In this document: positions 1-4,593 of the stretch, piece by piece
Layout: every line of letters starts with the position of its first letter
Position numbering within the stretch: the first letter of the stretch is position 1
DNA from: JANMZR01 sp031383555
Lineage (GTDB): Bacteria > Bacteroidota > Bacteroidia > Cytophagales > Spirosomataceae
Length of the DNA: 5,134 bases
Reading direction: 5' to 3'
NCBI GenBank assembly: GCA_031383555.1
Contig: JANMZR010000223.1
Location: 1-5,134, forward strand
Made by a program: the position numbers and the translations under genes
The notes under the pieces: generated by a model
Told to the model about the DNA's origin: nothing
Seen by the model: only the letters and a program-made list of their open reading frames with translations
Databases searched by the model: none

Positions 1-35
1 AAACCTACCTATTGTATTGACCATCAATCGATTAA

Positions 36-1001
36 TTATTTATCTGCGAGCACAGCTTTTGTTAATCTTGGTAAAATATCGAATACATCGCCCACAATTC
101 CGTAATCAGCAGCTTTGAAGAATGGCGCCTCCGGGTCTTTATTTATTACAACAATTACTTTCGATGAGTTTACACCCGCTAAATGCTGAATAGCTCCAGA
201 AATACCACAAGCGATATATAAATTGGGTGAAACTTTTATACCAGTTTGGCCAACATGCTCATGATGTGGGCGCCAATCGAGGTCAGAAACCGGCTTTGAG
301 CAGGCAGTAGCAGCACCCAATGCGTTGGCCAAATCTTCCACCATACCCCAGTTTTCAGGGCCTTTCATACCTCTGCCAGCTGAAACTACAAGGTCAGCCT
401 CCGGTAATGAAATTCCTCCAGTCGATTTATGAGATTGAATATGCTTTACAGCAAAATCTTGATCAGTTAATGAGGCTGAAAATTGTTCAACGGTAGCGTT
501 AGAAGATGATTCTTCAATTACAACAGCATTCTTTTTAATCAATATTATTTTTATTGCCGAAGTCAATTCAGTAAAAGCAAAAGCTTTTCCTGTATAAATA
601 CTTCGTTTGACTTTGAAACCTGCGCTTGTATCTGGTAATTCAACAGCATTGGCCACTATTGATGCATTAAATTTACCTCCTAATCTAGCTGCAACTGCAT
701 CTCCAAGACTTGATTTAGCAAAAATTATAACCTTAGCCTCCTCTTTTTCAATAACTTGGCCTAATACGTTGGAATAAGCTATAATGTTTTCTTGATTTAG
801 TCGCCCATCAGCTACGTTTACCACTTTATCAGCTCCAAAATTACCCAAACTCGTCAATTCTGACTGACCCATTTCGCCTAAAACAATAGCGATTGCACTA
901 GTTTTTAATTGCTTGGCTGTTTTTGAACCATAAAAAATTGCTTCAAGACACGATTTCTTAATCGCTCCATCTGATAATTCAACAAATATTAATACTGACA
1001 T
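36..1001 (-). CDS. etfA: Electron transfer flavoprotein, alpha subunit
   Basis: This is the FAD-binding subunit of the soluble cytoplasmic electron transfer flavoprotein, which accepts electrons from acyl-CoA and related dehydrogenases and passes them to ETF:quinone oxidoreductase. From the chosen start it is 321 residues, the usual family length. The N-terminal domain begins MSVLIFVE. The C-terminal FAD domain shows SAGRG (207-211), VGQTG (250-254), the signature stretch LYIACGISGAIQHLAG (261-276) and NKDPEAPFF (287-295) followed by ADYGIVGD. The reading frame stays open to an ATG at 1094, but those 31 extra codons are low-complexity, Lys/Asn-rich and match nothing expected in the family, so I start at the ATG at 999-1001. 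Two deviations: the flavin-contacting Arg of the usual S-R motif is Lys236, and the signature ends VIN rather than AIN. It lies downstream of etfB on the same strand. Its identity is secure; the start is likely. Confidence 0.96.
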   Translation of the reverse strand: MSVLIFVELSDGAIKKSCLEAIFYGSKTAKQLKTSAIAIVLGEMGQSELTSLGNFGADKVVNVADGRLNQENIIAYSNVLGQVIEKEEAKVIIFAKSSLGDAVAARLGGKFNASIVANAVELPDTSAGFKVKRSIYTGKAFAFTELTSAIKIILIKKNAVVIEESSSNATVEQFSASLTDQDFAVKHIQSHKSTGGISLPEADLVVSAGRGMKGPENWGMVEDLANALGAATACSKPVSDLDWRPHHEHVGQTGIKVSPNLYIACGISGAIQHLAGVNSSKVIVVINKDPEAPFFKAADYGIVGDVFDILPRLTKAVLADK

Positions 1002-1112
1002 AATTATTTTTGATTTACGATTTTTAGATTTTGTATTTAAAATTTCAGAATTAAATTTTAGAATATTCAAATTCCTAAACTCTAATTTCTCCACAGAATC
1101 CTGCGGATAATA
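1002..1112 (-). other. Low-complexity A/T-rich spacer between etfB and etfA
   Basis: These 111 bp separate the etfB stop from the etfA start. Read on the minus strand, the spacer contains loose repeats of an A/T-rich pattern: TTTAGGAATTTG, TCTAAAATTTAATTCTG, AAATTTTAAATAC, AAATCTAAAAATCG and TAAATCAAAAAT. From memory, similar AAATC/TTTAG-rich spacers are common between genes in some Bacteroidota, so it may belong to a dispersed low-complexity repeat class; this cannot be tested within one window. The frame is open across most of it (the ATG at 1094), giving an apparent 31-residue EtfA extension that I regard as spurious. I see no convincing terminator, riboswitch or promoter. Confidence 0.4.
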
Positions 1113-1847
1113 CTATATAACTTTAGCCTCTGTCTTTAAAAGTGTGATCAATGTTTCAGCATCCGCAGCATCAATCATCCTACAAGCTCCTTTTGCGGCT
1201 GGTAATTCATATTTACTCACGTTTGTTGTACTTATTGATGAAGCTGAAACTACTTTTAATGGCTTTGTACGGGCTGTCATTATTCCTCTCATATTAGGGA
1301 TTTTCCACTCGGCTATTGGCTCTTGGCATCCTAAAACTAATGGAAGCTTTGCTTCTAAATCTTCCTTCCCGCCTTCTATTTCTCTTGAAAGCTTTGCAAT
1401 GTCCCCATCTAATTCCAATTTCATTACTGGAGAAAGTGATGGTATACCTAAAAGTTCACCTACTATTCCATGAACAACTCCACTATTAAAATCAATAGAT
1501 TCACGACCCATTAAAATCAAGTCGTAATTTTCTTGCTTAGCAATTGCTGCTATCTCAGCCGCAACAAAATACGAATCAGTTGGTGGAGCATCCACTCTTA
1601 TGGCGTCATCTGCACCAATGGCTAGACATTTACGAATCATAGGCTCAGAATCGACATCGCCAACATTCAATACTGTAACCGTACCACCCAATTGATCTCT
1701 TAATTCGACTGCTCGAGAGAGTGCATAGTCATCATAAGGCCCTGATATATAAGTTACGCCTGCTTTATTAAATTGGGTATCGCCATCAGTGAAGCTTATT
1801 TTTGAAGTTGTATCGGGTACATTCGTTACACAAACTAATATTTTCAT
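1113..1847 (-). CDS. etfB: Electron transfer flavoprotein, beta subunit
   Basis: This is the partner subunit of EtfA. In the heterodimer it carries the recognition loop that docks on dehydrogenases and, in many family members, a structural AMP. It has 244 residues, close to the family norm. Recognisable parts are the N-terminal MKILVCVTNVPDTTSKI, the nucleotide-domain segment GDVDSEPMIRKCLAIGADDA (63-82), GRESIDFNSG (114-123), the beta-subunit signature around REIEGGKED (155-163) leading to LPLVLG (168-173), and IPNMRGIMTARTKPLKV (183-199) covering the docking-loop region. There is no Shine-Dalgarno motif, and the start context is A/T-rich (AATTAAGA before ATG), as is usual in Bacteroidota. 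It is the first gene of the etfB-etfA pair. Its upstream region contains the palindromic repeat cluster, with the nearest palindrome arm 45 bp before the start codon. Confidence is high from several family motifs in order. Confidence 0.96.
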   Translation of the reverse strand: MKILVCVTNVPDTTSKISFTDGDTQFNKAGVTYISGPYDDYALSRAVELRDQLGGTVTVLNVGDVDSEPMIRKCLAIGADDAIRVDAPPTDSYFVAAEIAAIAKQENYDLILMGRESIDFNSGVVHGIVGELLGIPSLSPVMKLELDGDIAKLSREIEGGKEDLEAKLPLVLGCQEPIAEWKIPNMRGIMTARTKPLKVVSASSISTTNVSKYELPAAKGACRMIDAADAETLITLLKTEAKVI

Positions 1848-1873
1848 TCTTAATTAATTTTATATTTCAGGTG

Positions 1874-1881
1874 CAATATTA
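1874..1881 (-). promoter_or_regulatory. Possible -7 element for etfB
   Basis: On the minus strand these bases read TAATATTG, one mismatch from the Bacteroidota -7 consensus TAnnTTTG, and they lie 26 bp before the etfB start codon. No TTG lies at the expected distance of about 19-21 bp upstream; the nearest, at 1894-1896, gives only a 12-bp spacer and falls inside the arm of the 32-bp palindrome. If this element is used, a protein on the palindrome would overlap the upstream promoter region. An alternative pair, TTG at 1883-1885 with TAAAATTA at 1855-1862, has a good 20-bp spacer but a poorer -7. Weak support either way. Confidence 0.25.
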
Positions 1882-1892
1882 ACAAAAAAATC

Positions 1893-1924
1893 ACAATAAT
1901 AGTATGCATGCATACTATTATTGT
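1893..1924. promoter_or_regulatory. Perfect 32-bp palindrome upstream of etfB
   Basis: Every base from 1893 to 1908 pairs with its mirror from 1909 to 1924. Each arm is 16 bp, there is no spacer, and the centre is an alternating GCATGCAT. The outermost pair is A1893-T1924, and the next pair outwards (1892/1925) does not match. It lies 45 bp upstream of the etfB ATG and about 183 bp upstream of the divergent cupredoxin gene. A terminator is unlikely because both flanking genes read away from it. An operator for a homodimeric regulator is the simplest reading; a cruciform or a remnant of a mobile palindrome are alternatives. The palindrome is certain; its role is inferred. Confidence 0.6.
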
Positions 1925-2020
1925 AAAAATTAATGGATATTTAAATAGTGCATGCATACTATTATTGTAAAAATTAATGGATATTTAAATAGTGCGTGCA
2001 TAATATTATTTTAATTATTA
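1905..2020. repeat. 44-bp tandem repeat: two identical copies plus a decayed third
   Basis: Bases 1905-1948 and 1949-1992 are identical over all 44 positions. A third copy starts at 1993 and matches over its first 22 bases with three changes (positions 1996, 2003 and 2011), then fades by about 2020. Each unit starts TGCATGCATACTATTATTG, has a central AAAAATTAATGG, and ends in the 10-bp palindrome TATTTAAATA followed by G. The unit boundaries place a palindromic core AATAGT..GCATGCATACTATT at each junction, at 1898-1919, 1944-1963 and 1988-2007. The first core has two extra bases (AT) after AATAGT; the third has two substitutions relative to the second. The exact copy identity suggests recent duplication or selection to keep it. 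Confidence 0.9.
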
Positions 2021-2107
2021 TTTATTTCTATTTTAATATTGACACATTTTTATTATATTTAACGCATTGAAAATAAATTAGTTAAACCTTTTTCAAAATA
2101 TCCAATC

Positions 2108-2995
2108 ATGAGAAATTTCAAACTTCTAATATTGATAATTTTATTTTTTAACAATAAAATTTATTCAGTAACCCATCCTATTACATCAAATAGCAATAAT
2201 ACATTTGCCCCAGCTTCAATAACCATAGCTTCTGGTGATATTTTATCTTTTACCAATTCAGGTGGCTCTCATTCCGTTCAATGGCTAACTGGACCAGTAG
2301 GGTTTATATTACCAGCAACATCAGCTGCCTTAGGTCCTGTGGCCATTACCTATACTTTAACAATTGAAGGAACTTATACATATCAATGTGGAGTTCACGG
2401 CGAATCAATGCTTGGAACAATCACAGTAACTACAGCACTTCCAATTAAATTATACTCTTTTATGGTTGAGCCTGACCATAAAGGCACAAAATTGAAATGG
2501 GTTACCGCTAGCGAAACTGATGTCGATCATTTTGAATTGGAAAGGTCGAATGAAGTTTTGAAATTCAATGAAATAGCAAGAATTGCTGTGTTTGGAAATA
2601 GTACTGAAAACAGATCATATACTTTTAACGACGAGTATGCCTTCAATGGTGTTAATTACTATCGATTAAAAACCGTTAATCTTGACAAATCAATCAGTTT
2701 TTCACCAATAATTGTGATTACAATATTTTCAGAAACAAGTTTAAATATTTATCCGAATCCAAGTTCGGAGGTATTGAGTTTGACTTGGAATGATATGGAT
2801 TCGCATAGATTTCTATTGAATATTTATGATTTAAATGGAAAGTCAGTTGAAATACCAATTGAGATAATTAGCAAAACCCATAGTCCTAGTCTATTTGACT
2901 TAAATGTTTCGAAATATAATACTGGAAAATACTTTGCAACCCTAACTAACTCAAAAGGTATAAAGCAACAATTCCCTTTCATTGTAAATCGTTAA
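2108..2995 (+). CDS. Secreted cupredoxin (plastocyanin-like) protein with type IX sorting domain
   Basis: A 295-residue exported protein with three parts. Residues 1-20 are a signal peptide: a basic start (MRNFK), the hydrophobic core LLILIILFF, and a likely cut after IYS. Residues about 25-108 form a plastocyanin/cupredoxin fold, with FAPASITIASGD, SGGSHSVQW and YTYQCGVHGESMLGTITV. The predicted type 1 copper ligands are His55, Cys94, His97 and Met101 (C-x2-H-x3-M). Residues about 111-205 form a fibronectin-III-like domain of the kind common in Bacteroidota surface proteins (LPIKLYSFMV, LKWVTASE, FELERS, NYYRLK). Residues about 212-295 are a type A C-terminal sorting domain (LNIYPNPSS, LNIYDLNGK, TGKYFATLTN). 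So it should cross the inner membrane by Sec and the outer membrane by type IX secretion, ending up secreted or surface-attached. An electron-transfer or copper-binding role follows from the ligands; its partner is unknown. It is divergent from etfB. Confidence 0.9.
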   Translation: MRNFKLLILIILFFNNKIYSVTHPITSNSNNTFAPASITIASGDILSFTNSGGSHSVQWLTGPVGFILPATSAALGPVAITYTLTIEGTYTYQCGVHGESMLGTITVTTALPIKLYSFMVEPDHKGTKLKWVTASETDVDHFELERSNEVLKFNEIARIAVFGNSTENRSYTFNDEYAFNGVNYYRLKTVNLDKSISFSPIIVITIFSETSLNIYPNPSSEVLSLTWNDMDSHRFLLNIYDLNGKSVEIPIEIISKTHSPSLFDLNVSKYNTGKYFATLTNSKGIKQQFPFIVNR

Positions 2996-3011
2996 TTTTA
3001 GACTAATTTTA
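2982..3011 (+). promoter_or_regulatory. Candidate Bacteroidota promoter for the TPR gene
   Basis: TTG at 2982-2984, a 19-bp spacer, then TAATTTTA at 3004-3011. This fits the Bacteroidota pattern TTG-N19-TAnnTTTG except for the final base. It would start transcription roughly 8-10 bp before the ATG at 3026 and begins inside the last codons of the cupredoxin gene. The nonamer TAATTTTAG occurs twice, at 2993-3001 and 3004-3012, so the -7 position is ambiguous. Such matches arise easily by chance in A/T-rich DNA, and read-through from the upstream gene is equally possible. Confidence 0.3.
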
Positions 3012-3025
3012 GGGAAATAATTAAT

Positions 3026-3349
3026 ATGAATTCCCTTTTACAAAATTTACTGGAATTTTACAAAGATGATCCCCGAGATCCTTTTAATATTTATGGCCTC
3101 GCCATTGAATATCAGAAAACTAATATTAATAAAACAAAAGAATTGTTTGAGGAATTACTCCAAAATCAGGAAGAATATATTCCAACCTACTACCATGCAG
3201 CCGCTTTATATTTAGCAATTGGAGATAAAAAATTGGCTGAAAATACCTATAAAAAAGGTATTGCAATGGCAACAAAATTAAAAAAAAATCATCACTTAAA
3301 TGAACTAATAAGGGCTTACCAATCGTTTTTGGATGAAGAATATGATTGA
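3026..3349 (+). CDS. Small tetratricopeptide-repeat (TPR) protein
   Basis: A 107-residue cytoplasmic protein with no signal peptide or membrane segment. It reads as an all-helical TPR scaffold: a leading helix (LLQNLLEFYKDDP, 4-16), a first repeat at about 18-51 (DPFNIYGLAIEYQKT, KTKELFEELLQN), a second at about 52-85 (IPTYYHAAALYLAIGDKKLAENTYKKGIA written across 52-80), and a closing helix at about 88-104 (LNELIRAYQSFLDE). The pattern of small and aromatic residues (A/G, Y, A) fits TPR, which normally binds peptides or partner proteins. I recall similar short proteins as widespread conserved hypotheticals in Bacteroidota, sometimes carrying an unsupported 'heme biosynthesis enzyme' label; nothing here suggests catalysis. 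It starts 30 bp after the cupredoxin stop. A run of nine A bases (3280-3288) sits in frame within the second half. Partner and function are unknown. Confidence 0.85.
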   Translation: MNSLLQNLLEFYKDDPRDPFNIYGLAIEYQKTNINKTKELFEELLQNQEEYIPTYYHAAALYLAIGDKKLAENTYKKGIAMATKLKKNHHLNELIRAYQSFLDEEYD

Positions 3350-3426
3350 TAATTATTATTTAAAACAAAAAGAACTAGAGGTTTAGAGTTAATCAATTAA
3401 AATTTAAATAAATAAAAATAAAATTT
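3350..3426 (+). other. A/T-rich gap between the TPR and DUF6370-like genes
   Basis: Seventy-seven bases, almost entirely A and T apart from the central patch AGAACTAGAGGTTTAGAG. No TTG plus TAnnTTTG pair with suitable spacing, no strong hairpin followed by a T run, and no small gene is visible. The last 20 or so bases before the start codon are A/T only, which is the normal translation-start context in this phylum. The gap could hold a weak promoter or simply be transcribed through. Confidence 0.35.
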
Positions 3427-3759
3427 ATGAAAAAGATATTAATTACAATTGTCGCTATATTTTTAGCAAATATGGCTTTTTCACAAATAAAAAAAGAAGC
3501 TGAAAAACTTCAAATTGTTGAGGCATCTTGCGGGCAATGCAATTTCGGGATGGCTGGAAATAGCTGTGATTTGGCCATAAAAATAAATGGTAAAGCTTAT
3601 TTTGTTGATGGTACAAAAATAGATGAGCATGGTGATGCACATGCAAAAGATGGATTTTGCAAGGTTGTAAAAAAAGCCGAAGTTAAAGGAGAAATTATTG
3701 GAGAACGGTTTTTGGCGAGTTATTTTAAATTAATAGAGGAACCAAAAACCCCCAATTGA
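3427..3759 (+). CDS. Small exported Cys/His-rich protein (DUF6370-like)
   Basis: A 110-residue protein with a clear Sec signal peptide: MKK, hydrophobic core ILITIVAIFLANMAF, likely cut after FS at 19 or after Gln20. There is no lipobox cysteine, so it is probably periplasmic rather than a lipoprotein. The mature part of about 90 residues carries four cysteines (Cys35 and Cys38 as C-x2-C, Cys47, Cys78) and two histidines close together (His68 and His72, in DEHGDAHAKDGFC). This pattern suits a bound metal or two disulfides. The sequence VEASCGQCNFGMAG and the later YFVDGTKIDEHGD resemble what I recall as the DUF6370 family, whose function I do not know. It follows the TPR gene after a 77-bp A/T-rich gap in which I see no clear promoter, and it converges on the phosphorylase gene with a 3-bp gap. 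The existence of the gene is secure; the family name is from memory. Confidence 0.85.
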   Translation: MKKILITIVAIFLANMAFSQIKKEAEKLQIVEASCGQCNFGMAGNSCDLAIKINGKAYFVDGTKIDEHGDAHAKDGFCKVVKKAEVKGEIIGERFLASYFKLIEEPKTPN

Positions 3760-3762
3760 ATT

Positions 3763-4578
3763 TCAAATTTTCCCCACCAAACCATTAATAATCAATGACA
3801 TAGCTGGCTCTGCTACTTTAGCGGCAGCTACAATATCTTCAAATTCAGCAATTTTTAGCGTTTCTGGAATACATAAATCAGTAATTACTGAGAGTCCAAA
3901 ACATTCAATTCCCATATGTCGTGCTACTATAATTTCAGGAACTGTACTCATTCCGACTGCATCCGCTCCTAACTGTCTGAGTAATCGGTATTCTGCCTTA
4001 GTTTCTAATTGAGGCCCTGTTACTGAAACATATACACCTTGCTTGAGTTTAATATTCTTTTCAAAAGCTACTTCCACTGCTTTAAGCATCAATTTATTAC
4101 TATATGGCTCCGACATATCTGGAAAGCGGTCACCCATCGATTCAAATTTATTGCCTACTAACGGATTTCCGGGCAAAAAAAGACTAATATGGTCGGAAAT
4201 AACCATTAAATCTGAAACTTTGAATTTAGGGTTCAATCCACCTGAAGCATTACTTACTATAAGTGTACTAATTCCTAAAAGCTTCATTATTCTAATTGGA
4301 AATGTCACTTTTTGCATGGAATAACCTTCATAAAAATGAAATCGACCTTGCATACAAATCACTTTTTTCTCATTCAATATTCCAAATATTAGTCGGCCTT
4401 TATGGGCCTCAACCGTTGCAATTGGGAAATTAGGAATACTCCCATAGGGAATTATTGATACAATTTCAATATTGTCAACCAATGCTCCGAGCCCAGTACC
4501 TAAAATAATTCCAATTTCGGGGATGAAATCAGGTACTTTTTTCCGAATATATTTATAAGACTCTACTAATTCTTCCAT
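3763..4578 (-). CDS. Purine nucleoside phosphorylase, trimeric (PNP-I/MTAP) family
   Basis: A cytoplasmic salvage enzyme that should split purine (deoxy)nucleosides with phosphate into the free base and (deoxy)ribose 1-phosphate. At 271 residues it has the length of the trimeric family and lacks hexameric DeoD features. Visible motifs in order: phosphate loop GTGLG (27-31), EAHKGRL (58-63 region), MQGRFHFYEGYS (76-87, with phosphate-binding Arg79 and His81), SNASGGLN (109-116), GPQLETKAEYR (188-198) and GADAVGMSTVPE (204-215). In the base pocket Glu192 matches human PNP Glu201, but the residue matching Asn243 is Asp234 (VITD), as in methylthioadenosine phosphorylases. The position matching human His257 appears to be Phe246. 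So 6-oxopurine specificity is likely but not certain. The start lies 15 bp after the stop of the upstream flavoprotein gene, suggesting co-transcription. Family assignment is secure. Confidence 0.93.
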   Translation of the reverse strand: MEELVESYKYIRKKVPDFIPEIGIILGTGLGALVDNIEIVSIIPYGSIPNFPIATVEAHKGRLIFGILNEKKVICMQGRFHFYEGYSMQKVTFPIRIMKLLGISTLIVSNASGGLNPKFKVSDLMVISDHISLFLPGNPLVGNKFESMGDRFPDMSEPYSNKLMLKAVEVAFEKNIKLKQGVYVSVTGPQLETKAEYRLLRQLGADAVGMSTVPEIIVARHMGIECFGLSVITDLCIPETLKIAEFEDIVAAAKVAEPAMSLIINGLVGKI

Positions 4579-4593
4579 AACTTATTCATCGTT

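Noticed and set aside
1..24. ATG on the minus strand at 22-24, followed by eight codons running off the left edge (MVNTIGRF), possibly the gene after etfA.
   Set aside because: Eight codons cannot be assessed and I recognise no family start in them.
1144..1473. 109-codon open frame on the plus strand.
   Set aside because: It lies wholly inside etfB on the opposite strand, has no family features, and etfB is certain.
1893..2010. Reading the repeat cluster as a CRISPR array or a transcription terminator.
   Set aside because: There are only two full units with no unique spacers between them, and the flanking genes diverge, so no transcript should end here.
2039..2061. TTGACA at 2039-2044 with TATATTTA at 2054-2061 as a promoter for the cupredoxin gene.
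   Set aside because: The spacer is far too short for either the sigma-70-type or the Bacteroidota promoter pattern; TATATTTA alone occurs easily in A/T-rich DNA.
3280..3288. Run of nine A bases inside the TPR gene as a phase-variation switch.
   Set aside because: The frame is intact, A runs are common in A/T-rich genomes, and a cytoplasmic TPR protein is not a typical phase-variable product; it is only a spot for possible indel errors.
4043..4324. 93-codon open frame on the plus strand, and a similar 63-codon minus-strand frame at 3455-3646.
   Set aside because: Both are antisense shadows of well-supported genes (the phosphorylase and the DUF6370-like gene).
4587..4589. Minus-strand ATG upstream of the phosphorylase start, an alternative start or leader peptide.
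   Set aside because: It is out of frame with the phosphorylase and stops after a few codons; the ATG at 4578 gives the normal family N-terminus.
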